Positions 14,001 through 25,369 of a stretch of 64,000 nt of DNA are shown in pieces (the stretch's first letter is position 1; every line of letters starts with the position of its first letter). The DNA is from Poronia punctata (lineage: Eukaryota; Ascomycota; Sordariomycetes; Xylariales; Xylariaceae). The position numbers and the translations under genes were made by a program. The stretch is taken from the NCBI GenBank assembly GCA_022579005.1, contig MU401467.1:186001-250000 (forward strand), given 5' to 3'. The notes beneath the pieces are model-generated. The model was not told the origin of the DNA. It was given only the letters and a program-made list of their open reading frames with translations, and ran no database searches.

Positions 14001-14780
14001 TTTATAAACACTATAACTACTACTACGTGCTTTTTATTAAAAAGTACTAAGACTTTAAAAACTAATAATAGTATTTTAAGCTAAAATAAGCTTTTTATTA
14101 TTTACTATAAGCTTATTAAGCTTTACGTTTTTAACTTTATAACTTTTTAGCTTAAGTATTTAAAATATAATATTTTACATTTTTTTTAAAAACATTTGCT
14201 ATTAAATATTTTCTTTAAAATAAAAGTAAATAATGCGCTAGTAAAAATTGCTATATTAACTATTTAAAGTATTAATATACCTATATAACTTTTTTACTTT
14301 TTAAAATAAAGTTAAATACTTATAAGCATTAAAAATAAAAATAAAATACTTACTTAATTTTTAGCAGTTATGCTTGCTTTAAGCATTTTAAATAAAGCAT
14401 TAGTATATAATATAACTTAAGTAAAAAGTAAGCAATAAGCTTAGCTAGTAGTACAATATAAGCAAAAATAGCAATTTAAATTAGCTATATTATAATAACT
14501 AATTTTAAAAAATAAATAAACAAAACTGCGCATTATAGCTAAAAAACAATTAGTATATAAAATATTTTAATAAGTACTTAGTTATAATTTAAGTACAACC
14601 TTTTGCTTTTCTTTATAAATAAAAAAAGCAAGCGTTTTAAAAATAGCCTTATTAGCACATAAAAGCTAATTTAAAGTACGTAGCCTTATATAATTATAAT
14701 GTAAAATATAATTTTTATTTATATTAAACTTGCTAAACTAAATACTATTATTACTATTATTATTATTTTTTTTATTAAAA

Positions 14781-14840
14781 CTAAAGCTAATAAAAATAAA
14801 AGTATTTAAACTAAAGCTAATAAAGGCAAAAGCATTAAAA
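14781..14840. repeat. 30-bp tandem duplication inside the retroelement
   Basis: Two adjacent 30-bp units start with CTAAAGCTAATAAA. They differ by transitions (AATAAAAGTATTT versus GGCAAAAGCATTA), again consistent with C-to-T and G-to-A mutation of an originally more identical pair. Confidence 0.7.
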
Positions 14841-15442
14841 ATAAGCTATAAAACTTATAGCTATTTATTAAGTACTAGATTTAAACTAGCGTTAAATAAT
14901 ATATTTAAGCATTGCTTTAGCGCTTACTTTTTTTTTACTAAACTAAAAACGCGTAGTAAAATAATATATATAAAAAAAGAAAACTTTAAAAGAAGACTTT
15001 AACTAAAAACAAAAAAACTACGCTTAAAAGCTTTTTATAACCTTTAAACAATAGCTTTTTTTTTTAGTATAAAAAAAACCTCTTAATAAAATAGGCAACT
15101 ATATAAAAAAAAAGGCAAATTAGTATAGTTAAACAAAAAAGCAAGCATTATAATAAATTAAAAATGCTTTAACTTACTATGCAAAACTTTTATAATAATT
15201 TTTACTATAAAAATAAATATAAAATAAAAAACGTGCTTTTAATTAAAAAAACATAATAAGTTATAGCTTAAAATGCTAACTAAAGCAAAAAACGTACTTT
15301 TTTTACGCGCTAAAGCTTTTTACTGCTTTTTAAAGCTAATTAAAAAGTTTATAATATTAGCAGTTTATCTAGCTATATTAGTGTAGCAAAAAAATTAACA
15401 ACTAAATTAAGTACTATAAAAAATATTATAGCAAAAATAAAA

Positions 15443-15649
15443 AAAGTATTTATAATATTTTTAAGTTGTTTACTAGCAACTTACACTTTAAGCAAAAGCA
15501 TAAAAGTATTTATAATATATTTAAGTTGCTTGCTAGCAACTAATGCTTTAAGCAAAAGTATAAAAGTATTTATAATATTATTTAGTTGCTTACTAGTAAT
15601 ATTTTTATTTATAATATTTTTAAGCTGCTTGCTAGTAGCTTTTTTTATA
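15443..15649. repeat. 60-bp tandem repeat inside the retroelement
   Basis: A unit beginning AAAGTATTTATAATA and including TTAAGTTGCTTGCTAGCAAC recurs at exact 60-bp spacing three times. A fourth, shortened copy starts 39 bp after the third and lacks about 21 bp. Copies differ mainly by G/A and C/T. Such minisatellites are common in the untranslated part of fungal LTR elements near an LTR. Confidence 0.8.
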
Positions 15650-17086
15650 TTGTTTTACTAATGTTAATAAATATAATATATTATAAAATTACTTTTGCTT
15701 AATAAGTTAAATAGTAAAAAAATAAGTAATTAAAGCGTACGCTTTGCTTATTATTTAGTACGCTTTAAAATATAAGCAGCGTTTATACTAGCAAAAGCAT
15801 TACATACAAATATTGTGCTAAAAGCAACTTTTACTATTAATAAAAGCATAAACATTATATAAAAAAATAGTAAACTATAAACTTTAGTATAAAAAATATA
15901 AAAAGTAACTATAAGCACTTTAAAAGCTTGTTTAAGTGTAACAACTTTTTTATAAGCATTAAAATTATTATTTAAATACTTATTAGCTTTTACTATAAAA
16001 GTTTAACTAATAATAGCAACTTTTAAATAAGCATTTATATTATTATTAAAATGCTTGTTTTTTAATACTTACTTTATAAAGCTTTTTTTATAATATAATT
16101 AGTTTTGCTTTTTTTTAAACAATAAGCTAAAAACTGTATTAAATATAAGTATAAAATGCTTTAATAAAGGCAAACTTATAATTAAAATAAGTTAAATAAG
16201 CATTATAAGTAATATAAAAAAGCTTATAAGCATATTAGCTTTATTTTTTTTATAATAAAGCATTATAAAAGCTAAGTTATGCTTGCTTACGCTATAAAAG
16301 TTTTTTATATAAGCTTAAGCTAAAAAAGTAGCAAAATTTTTTATATTAAAGTTTATATTTATATGCTTAGCTATAGCTTAAAACTTTTTTTTTAACTAAT
16401 AAACTATTTATATACTAAAAATAAGTTTAAATTTTATATTATATATTATAAAATAACGTAGTAAGCATTAAATAGAAAAAAAAATGCGCATATTACTTAC
16501 TTTATAATTAAAAAGCATAACAACGTTTTAAATACTTTAAAAATTAACTAAAAACTAATACTTACATGCTAGAAAGTAGTAATAAGTATATAAAATAAAA
16601 AAATATAAAAGCAAAGATATAAAAAAAAAAAAGTTAAAAAATTTAAAAAAGTATTTAAGCTTATAAAAGTATTAGCATAAGCAAAATAAATAAATAGCAA
16701 ACATAACTAAGCATTATAATATAATATAAAATATTTAAAAGTACTTAGTTTAAATATAAGTATATTTAATATATTTATAAGCTTATATAAACAATAAAGT
16801 ATTAAAGTACTTAATTACTTTAACTTATTTTAACTACTATATATTATAATATATTTTTAAATATGTACTTATATTTAAAAAAAACCTAAAAATTGCTAGC
16901 ATTTATATAATTACTAGCACTTTATAATTATTACAACGTATTTTAAATACGTAAACGTATTTAAAAATTAGTTTATATATGCTAATATTATTATTTTATT
17001 TATAACAATTTTCTTTTATTTACTTACATTATCTTGCTAGTTAACATTTAAAGCTATTTATAATAGTTAGCTTTAAATAAAAAGTA

Positions 17087-17378
17087 TATAATAAATAAAG
17101 CATATAACCTAAATTTAAAAAGTATTAAAAGTACTTTAAGTAACTAAGTATATAGTAACCTTATTTTAAATAAAGTAAAATACGCTACGCGTATTTTAAA
17201 CTATTATATAATATATACTTATACCTAAAAGGTACTAAAAATATATAAAGCACTTTAAACCTAGTTAAATACTTTTATAGATTATAGTTAATTATATTAC
17301 ATTTTTAAGCGTATAGTTCTACCTTTAATGCTCTGCACCTATCCCAATCCACTCTGTTCGCTGCAACTCATTGTCGGA
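17087..17378. repeat. Right LTR (292 bp)
   Basis: Partner of the left LTR. Here the inner (left) part is mutated while the outer ~150 bp keeps C and G (for example CACCTATCCCAATCCACTC). It ends directly at the second copy of the AGTAT target duplication. Confidence 0.9.
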
Positions 17379-17391
17379 AGTATCTAGTAGC

Positions 17392-19688
17392 TCATTCCCA
17401 CCCAAGTTCTTTCAACTGTCTAAACTTATCCGAGTGACCCTTTGAAACGCTCGGCTTCGTCTCGTTAAGAGCCCTCTGCCAATCCTCAAGTAACAAAGTG
17501 CTCTTGGTATGATCGCCCTCTTTGTCCAGCAATAACCGTCGCATAGCCGACTTGGCCGCCGCAGCGTGCAAGTTCTCAATATCGGCGCCGCTGAATCCAT
17601 CACATCGGCTATCGCGGGCCACGGCCTCGAGGACGTGATATTCGGTGTACGCGGGCATCATGCGTCGCATGCGCGTCTTCAGGATCTCTACGCGACCATC
17701 GGCGCTGGGAAGATCGACGAAGATATTGGTGCCTAGACGGCCGGGACGTAGGATGGCAGGGTCGATCATGTCTGGTCGGTTGGTGGCGCCGATGACGTAG
17801 ATGCCTGAGCGGCTGCTCATGCCGTCTAGCTCGGTCAGGAGCATGTTTACGACTCTTGCGCTGGAATCTGTGCCGTTTGCGTCGCGCCGCGGCACCAGAG
17901 CGTCTAGCTCGTCAAAGAACACGATGCAAGGAGCTGAAGCACGGGCGCGGCTGAAGACTTGTCGGACGGACCTCTCGGATTCACCCACGTACTTGTTGAG
18001 CAGCTCGGGGCCTTTGACGGAGATGAAGTTTGCCTTGGACTCGTTGGCGACCGCCTTGGCGAGAAGCGTCTTTCCGCATCCCGGCGGACCCCAGAGAAGT
18101 ACGCCTGAGGGCCCATCGATACCAAGCGCCTTGAATTTCTCGGGGTGGTGGATAGGCTCCACGATGGACAGCATGAGCTCCTCCCGCACATCGTCGAGGG
18201 CGCCGATATGACCCCAGGTGGTATCGGGGATGGTAGAGAATCCTTCTCGTTTGGAGGAGGGCTGTACTTGCGTGACAGCTTGCAGCAGATGTCGCATCGA
18301 CAGCGTATACTTGTCTTCCGGTATTGCGTTGAGCGGCGCAGCTAGAATCGAGTAGTGTAGCTTGATAGCATCAGAATCTTCCGTATTTTCAGCCCCTGAG
18401 TCGATGTCCATGGCACCAGACGGGGACTGCTGTGTCGCAACAGAGATTAGTTCTTCGGCCAGGTCATTTTGAGCCATAGAAATCAAATCTTCCAGATCCG
18501 CACCAACGAAACCGGGCGTTCGTTTAGCTAAGAGTTTGAAATCCACATCATCTGAAATCGGCACGTTGCTTAACATCTTGCGCAGTATGGCCTCACGAGC
18601 GACTTCGTTAGGGATACCGAGGCTAATCTCGTGGTTAAATCTGCCGGCCCTTCGTAGAGCCGGGTCGATACTGTCCGGACGGTTTGTAGCAGCGAGCGTA
18701 ACGACAAGCTTTCCCCCGAGCTTCTGCGGGTCGCAGTCATCCATGCAAGTCAACATCTGTGCCACAATCCGTTTCTCCATCTCTCGCTGTGCATTTTCTC
18801 GTTTGCCCATAATAGCATCGATTTCGTCGATGAAAATCAGACACGGTGCAAGACTCTTGGCCTCGTCGTACAATTCTCTGATTTTCTTCTCCGACTCGCC
18901 CGACATGCCTGCCACAAGGGAGGGCGCAGATACGGGAATGAAGGAAACGCCCAGAGATGCTGCATACGCTTTCGCCAACATAGTTTTGCCACATCCCGGA
19001 GGTCCGTGGATCAGCACACCGCGAGCAGGCTTCACTAGACCTTTCTCACAAGCCGCAGGGGCATGCATAGGCCACGTGACAGTTTTGACCAGTATCTTAA
19101 TGGCTTCGTCCATGCCGCCTAGGTCTCTCAAGGAGGAATCTGTTGGAGGGGTGCGGTTCTCCTTCTCCTTTTCCTTGCGCTCCGCTCTGCGTTTCTTCGT
19201 GCGGGGCTCACCGTTGGCTTGCCGTTCTTCTTCCACGGCAGTCTGTGGCTCCGGCGTAGACACGCCAGAGGTCTGTGCCTTTGGTATGTCCCATGATTTA
19301 GCGATATGTTTGTTCAACAAGTAATAATCACGTTCCTTTTTTGCATTGTCAGTGAAGGAACGGATGATGGCTAGTCACTGCGTGTGAGCAGATATTTGCT
19401 ATTCCCTCATACCTTTGGTTTTGGTGAAGGTGCCGAGGCTTCCTCGATTCCCGCTTCCTCATCGTCCTCTTGTTTCTCTTCCCGGCGTAGGCGTAAAACT
19501 CTTTCTATGGAATCCTCAAGTGGTCGCTTTTTCTGACGAGCCAAGCTCGAATTTGACTGTTTTATAGAATCATAGACACCTGAAATGGTAAACTTGTGCG
19601 GCTTTTTATCATCAACATGTTGATCCTCTAATTTGCGAATGATCTGGTACACATCCCGATCTATGCCTTGTAGTATCCGGGGAGGCAT
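17392..19688 (-). CDS. RIX7: Ribosome-biogenesis AAA ATPase RIX7 (NVL family)
   Basis: Nuclear type-II AAA ATPase that strips biogenesis factors from pre-60S particles. Two exons, 19688-19413 and 19335-17392, give 739 aa. The first exon holds an N-terminal helical domain (DRDVYQIIRKLEDQ), followed by a basic, nuclear-signal-like segment (TKKRRAERKEKEKE). The first AAA domain has Walker A GPPGCGKT at about 203-210, Walker B CLIFIDEIDAI and AATNRPDSIDPALRRAGRF. The second has GPPGCGKT near 506, IVFFDELDALVPRR and ATNRPDMIDPAILRPGRL. All key residues are present. The acceptor before GAACGTGATTAT is chosen because it alone keeps the frame; the tract before it is A-rich and weak. The stop codon is 13 bp from an LTR, so the natural 3' untranslated region and poly(A) site have probably been replaced or displaced. 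Confidence 0.92.
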
Positions 19689-20950
19689 GGTGACTGGTGA
19701 GCAAGAAGCAATAGAAAACTAGGAGGCGAGGACTGAGTTGAAATTTAAGATCATAAAGGCTTCATGACAAATATGCACAAAATAACTGAAAATGAACGCC
19801 TGACGGAGATGGTGCAACAGGTAAATCTTTTGTAAGACTTTATGTTCTACTTCATCAGTTGTAGGAGGCGCAACTCCAGCCAAAATCGAAAAGTTTCTGA
19901 TAAAACTTAAAAGTGGGTCTGCGATACAGCTATGTTTGCTGCTTCACATTGACCCCTATCGCAACTTATATACAGCTTGGTACTACTGTGTAATCTCGAA
20001 AAGAAAGTCTGGGCTGGCCGTATTGATGGAAAGGAAGAGACACATAAGATATTTCGAAATAGGAAGGACCATGTGCCTCATATAAGAAGAAGTAAATACG
20101 TCCTAGGGAAGGAAGTACGCGCTTAAGAGCTCATAGGAGGTAAGCACCGGTGATGTAAAGGCATGTACTGCTCGCGCTATTACTTCGAGCCATAAGTCTG
20201 CACAGAGTTGCACCAAATGTTATAAGAAATAAATATCTTTTAAGTCCAAATAGAATAATGAGTACCAAATGAAAAAAGATTTACAACATGCCCGTAGAAG
20301 AGGTTTCGGCTCCCGGTATATCTTGGCGACATTACAGAGAGCTAGACACGTCTACGAGTATACACGGACATAATATTTCAATGATTACTATTCATACAAA
20401 ATTTGTCGTTATTGCCATGCTACATATTGGAAACACGGGAATCATTTCTTCCCGAGTTGGACCTGCCACTGCTCTTCACTTGCCTGTACTCGTACGTGTA
20501 CATTGAGGACCTACTGTACCCGGTCCAAGGCGTCAGCTTTTGTAGATCTGCCAAGATCTGCACATGTAACAACCAAAAGCAGCAACTGCGTCATTGCCCA
20601 ACCAGTCTTATCGATAAAACATACCGTCACTTAACCTCAATGAGCAGCACTTCCGAGTCCGGGAGATGCCGCCGCCAAGCTGGTAGGTGACCACATCCCA
20701 CCAAGGAACACCTTTTAGCTTCTACAGCATCCTGATACCAGTAAATAAACCACCGAAACGATTGATTGCTTGAAGACTCCTATTTCCCTCCAATCCAAGT
20801 TGTGGAAGAAAGAGCGAGCGTTTCACCCTCGATCGAACAATGCGCCCGGCGGAGTCCGTTATAACGGATTCCAGGGCCAGGTGAAAGAAAGCACGCGGAG
20901 ACCCGATCCGATCAACCTTTCCGCCTACTTACCGAACCACCACCACAACG
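19689..20950. other. Divergent intergenic region between RIX7 and VPS20
   Basis: No supported gene. Short open frames at 20288-20690 and 20770-20958 have no family similarity and overlap one another. This stretch should contain both promoters. Confidence 0.5.
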
Positions 20951-21732
20951 ATGGGTAATACCAACAGCCGGGTCACGGCGCAAGACAAGTCCGTTCTCTC
21001 TTCCCTCTTCCACCAGAAACCCCCCCAAACCCCTTCCTAACATCCCACCCATTCATTCCAGGGCGATCCTCGACCTAAAGCTCCAACGGGACAAACTGCA
21101 CCAATACCAGCGCCGCATCGTCCTCCTCACCGACAAAGAAACCGAGATAGCGCGACGGATGCTCGCCGCCGGCGACAAGAAGCGCGCCCTCCTCGCCCTC
21201 CGACGGAAGAAATACCAGGAACAGCTCCTCGCCAAGACGGACGGACAGCTCGCGCAGCTAGAACAGCTCGTGCGCAATGTCGAGTTCGCCCTGATACAGA
21301 AAGACGTCGTCTTCGGCTTACAGCAGGGGACTCGTGTCTTGAAGGAAATACATGCCGAGATGGGCGGTATCGAGCACGTCGAGAAGCTCATGGGGGAGAG
21401 TGCCGATGCTGTCGCTTATCAGAGGGTAAGTCAAGTCAAGTCAAGTCATGGCGGGGGGGGGATATACCTTGTTTTTAAAGTTGGAGGTTAACCTTTTTTT
21501 CGTGCAGGAAATCAGCGAGATGCTCGGCGGACGCATCACAAATCAAGACGAGGAAGAAGTCGAGGACGAGTTGGCGGCTCTGGACCGTGAAGTTAATGGG
21601 CCTGCCGTCCTACCCGCCGTCCCTAACACCACGCCTTCCCGGCCCGAAACCACACCCGCCGAGGAGGAGGAGGAGCGGCAGCAAGCTCAGGAAGAAAGAC
21701 TACCGGAAAGACAAGCAATGCTTGCGACGTAA
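20951..21732 (+). CDS. VPS20: ESCRT-III subunit VPS20 (CHMP6)
   Basis: ESCRT-III subunit that nucleates Snf7 filaments on endosomes during multivesicular-body sorting. Three exons, 20951-20988, 21062-21425 and 21508-21732, give 208 aa. The N-terminus MGNTNSRVT has Gly2 in a myristoylation context, a hallmark of VPS20/CHMP6. The Snf7 core follows: basic helix 1 (LDLKLQRDKLHQYQRRI), KKRALLALRRKKYQEQLL, and the VEFALIQKDVVFGLQQG region. The C-terminal third is acidic and Pro/Glu-rich, with the distal helical motif DELAALDREVNG. The first exon of only 38 nt is not visible as an open frame but is required for the myristoylation site. All introns are GT-AG. Confidence 0.93.
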
Positions 21733-22411
21733 CAGAGCTTCAAAGATCGAATTTATATTAATAACACAGCATGGACATATCAAGACAGGACGCGGCGGCT
21801 GCATTGCTTTTGGTTACATTTCTTATATAGATTCTTGGGATAGTTGGACATGGTACACGGAAGTTGACTCTGTGCTTTATTAAAGGCTACAAATCAATAT
21901 CACAGGAATCAGTGGAATAAGGACATAATTAGCACAATAGAGATCACGCAAGACCACTCTTCGGGTATATCTTCACACGATCATATTCGGGGTATAACAC
22001 CCTGTACTCCCATTTCTAACCATATGTACACCAGAGCCAGGGCGAAAACCCGTCCCAGGCACCGTGGGGAATGCTCTTCAGTAATGCGTTGCCACGTTAA
22101 GACATATACACCTCTATAAACATGACTTATCCATACCCTTCTTTTAACTCCTGTGAATGGTTCATGCATCGTACATGGAAATATTTGAACTCCAATATGC
22201 CAGATTGGGGTATCTCGAAAAATGGTGGCAAAGTTCCAGAAAACCAAGCAGCGGCGTTCGCCCCGGCTAGACCCTGTAAACGCCAAACTTCGTTTGCTAT
22301 GCAGTGACACAAAAGAAACAAAGCCATCATCCGATGGCCCTCAGGTATCGGGCAAGGGTGTTATAAAAGCATGTAGGATGGGGACCTAGCAAGCCGTGGC
22401 CGCAAGCTTTG
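21733..22411. other. Convergent spacer between VPS20 and the DUF2293 gene
   Basis: Contains both 3' untranslated regions. Small open frames on both strands look like chance; no repeats or RNA genes seen. Confidence 0.5.
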
Positions 22412-25369
22412 CTACTCCACATAAACGACACCACGCTGGTCCACGCGTCGGTGGGCTGAACCACGCATATTGGCGTAGCTGCTGGGGGCGGGATATATAG
22501 GGAAAGACCCCTGCGATGCCCGCTCATAATGTGCGGCGGCGTCTTCGGGTCTAATTTGCCGGTAGATGACATTATCACTACCTTGGCACAGGCCAGGCTG
22601 GTGCTTTACAACGAATTCGCGACGTTCTTGACGTTCGTATTGGTGTGTTGCATAAAACCTGGGACTTTCTTGGGTTAGTAAACACATCATAGATACGTCG
22701 ACCTCCTAATAACAATGTGCTCGGACCACTTGATCTTTGCGTGTCCATGGAAATATTGGCTTACCTTTCCTGTTGGGACACGGCCGGGAATGGTGCCCGG
22801 TCCATTCTAGTACTGGCTGCGCCTAGAGTGGCACGATGTGGTTCGTCAACTCGGACAACTTCCCTTCCGTACGGAATCGCGTGCCCCGATAATTGTGTAA
22901 CCATACGAGAATGGCCTTGAGGCAACGCAGCGGGGGGTTGAGCCCGAGTAGGTACTTCACGATATGGTGAAGGACCAGCTGTGGAGTGACGATTTGCATG
23001 AGGAATATTACCGGGCTCGTGCCTAACGAGACCAGTTGATTCATCAACATATATCACTCTCGGCCGGTCCTGAGGGCGTGGGTCCCCATAAACAATGCGA
23101 CGAGGCTCAAAGGCTCTGTCATCATCAAGGACGACGGGGTTGGCCCTCGACCTAAGAGGCGCTGTAACCCGATCGACCGAATAGTCCTGATTGTTTGACA
23201 CATGCATATTGGTTTGATAAATCCCATGATTCAAAGGCTGTGGATTCCTCATATGTTGGTCTTCCCTGGTTTGGGGGATATCATGACCCGGTGGCCAGTC
23301 ACGGTTACCTTCAGATCGAACTAAGCGAGTTTCATGACTGGGAGGTGCCCGTGAATTGTCTTGGGTATGCTCGTATTGTGGCCTACGCAGCATCTCATCC
23401 TGGCTTTGTGGTGCCACACGTACATACGACGGATTCGAAGGCCTTTCAAAGTCTTCTGGAAAGTAAGTAGTGACGCGTCGGCGCTTGGCCCCAAGCTCGT
23501 CAGCATTGGCCGGAGGAACTGCCGGGCGCGGCGAGGGTTCAGGCATAATGGGCTTAACAATATTACCGGAGAATCCACGAGGCACTTCAGTAAAATGATG
23601 GGGCTCACGTGTCCTTTGTGCGGCAAACTGCACACCCTGGGAGCTAATAGGTGACCTAGCTTCAACCGACGGCAACAGCATATCCTGGAAGCTTAACCTA
23701 ACTGGCGACAAGGGAGGCTGAGGTGCTTGAGTGTATTGGGCTGAATAAGGCCCAACTTTGGGCCGCTGGGTGTCTGGCACACGAATGAAATCATGTGAGG
23801 CCGGGGGATCGTGAGTACCCGGCCAGGCATGGGGCCCGCCTGTTCTTTCATAGGCGGCGGCGCCAATGATATGGCGCAGCGGCTTCTTTTGCATCTCGGG
23901 ATACCTGTCGGTGGTCCTGGGAATGTATACCTCACTCGGATGAGCGACGCCTTGGCTTCTAGCCACTTCTATAGGTGCAGCTACGAATCCAGGAGTATTA
24001 CGACTCTCGGGGTGGCCGTTTCGGTCAGATGTATTTGCCAGAGCTTCGGCGGCAGCTGCATATCGCTTGAAGCGTTGCTGGGTCCTGCGAACAGTCTTCT
24101 TTTCTGCCCTCCTTTCGGCTCGCTTTTCGGCCTTTGTAAGTCCAGAATGATGGGGTGACGTGTGGGGGCTGGCGAGTATAGCTGGGCGCTGGTTGGAGCC
24201 ATGGGGTGACCGCATCGGGATCCCACTTGCCATGGAGGCCGATACTGGCTGCATCCTGGGTTCATATATTCGTGCACTATCGGCGTCACTGCTCTCGTCA
24301 TCCGATTCCTCGGTATCAGAAATTTCGATCACTTCTCGAAGAATTTCATCAAGTTGGTCCCGGCCTGTCTCTTCATCTCCTCGCCACTTGACGATTATGT
24401 CCAAACAAGGCTTTTCTACAGCTTTTCGAGCATTTGCCCAATCGGACTCTCTGAGTAATTGGTCATAGCGAGTGTGGGTATGTCTGATGTGAGCAAGAGC
24501 CGCAAGTTGAACTCGGCGTGCCAAGGTAATATCCTTGGCCATACCAACTTTGATTTCACCGTTAAATGTACCATCCTAAAAAAAAAAGCAAAGGTTAGCG
24601 GTTCCGAGCCAGCAACCGTTCGTTGTTCGAGTCCATACTTTCTTAAATGCATGGTCGATGATCTCGCGTCGGTCTGTATGTGGTATTCTCGGGAAAAGAT
24701 CTCGAAGTACTGCATCGGCTTCCTGGTCGATCTCGGACTGTGAGGTCGGTATGGGCTCGGGTCTTCCGGGATCATGGACATAGGCGGCTTGTTCATGGTG
24801 ACCCCTCTGCTTCAAGACCTTACGCGCTTCTTCTACGATCGAATGTCGAAAATGGTATCCTAAGCGGTTCATATGATGATCAAGTTTCCCTGGATCTTTC
24901 GAGTTCTAGCCCGCGCAGTTAGCTAGCCATGCTCTAATATCGAACGAAAAGACCTTGAACACGCTGAATAACTTACAGAGACTATGAAAAACATAGCTTC
25001 CCTATCGCGCGACTGTTCTTTGCATTCGTGGGACAGCTCCGGGTGTCCCGTTGGTATGAACTCGAAGCCCGGGGGTGGCTCTCTCGCGGTGGTAATCTAC
25101 TGCTGGTGAGCACTACACTTCTAGCAATGGATCATACCCCTCGACTCTAAACAACTATGTACCTCGAATTCCAGTCTTTTCGTCTTTTTATCTGTATTCT
25201 CAACAGCTTCAAAGTAGGATTTGTGTTTCATTTTAGGGGCCGCTTTGAGCGGATTCAGACTGCGCCAGACAGGATCTGAATAATGCATGGCCCTCTCCAT
25301 CTTTGCACGCCGGGCCGCGGCAGCGATGCCGTGCGCGGGCGCGGGCGCTTTCTTCTTCTCTCTAGCCAT
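22412..25369 (-). CDS. DUF2293-domain protein with long disordered tail
   Basis: Five exons, 25369-25163, 25096-24977, 24905-24639, 24575-22765 and 22664-22412, give 885 aa. The N-terminal 200 residues include a cysteine-containing segment with PPGFEFIPTGHPELSHEC. The conserved fungal DUF2293 core then runs from about 135 to 275 (LRDLFPRIPHTDRREIIDHAFKK, then LARRVQLAALAHIRHTHTRYDQLL and KWRGD). The remaining 600 residues are low-complexity and rich in Pro, Arg, Ser and His, probably disordered, with an acidic SDTEESDDESSDADS patch at the start. I know no function for this family. The last exon join (…SQQE-SPRFYATHQ) rests on phase alone and is the least certain part. The gene is divergent to the OSCP gene. 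Confidence 0.8.

Larger units (their letters stand above)
7791..17378. mobile_element. LTR retrotransposon destroyed by RIP
   Basis: A 9,588-bp unit bounded by two direct repeats of exactly 292 bp each and flanked by the 5-bp duplication AGTAT (7786-7790 and 17379-17383). Direct terminal repeats plus a 5-bp target duplication are the signature of integrase-inserted LTR elements (Gypsy, Copia or non-autonomous types). The interior is almost entirely A and T, has no open frame of note in either direction, and contains no readable gag, protease, reverse transcriptase or integrase, so family and orientation cannot be assigned. The terminal bases as aligned are TGTGAC...GTCGGA, not the usual TG...CA. 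Differences between the two LTRs are all C/T or G/A transitions, which fits RIP rather than ordinary drift. The right end lies 13 bp from the RIX7 stop codon. Confidence 0.9.

Noticed and set aside
17370..17370. LTR ending at CTCA to give a canonical TG...CA element
   Set aside because: That boundary loses the target duplication, and the next 8 bp still align between LTRs allowing only RIP-type changes.
18536..19324. 262-aa open frame on the plus strand
   Set aside because: Lies entirely antisense to the RIX7 AAA domains and reads as a complement of their codons.
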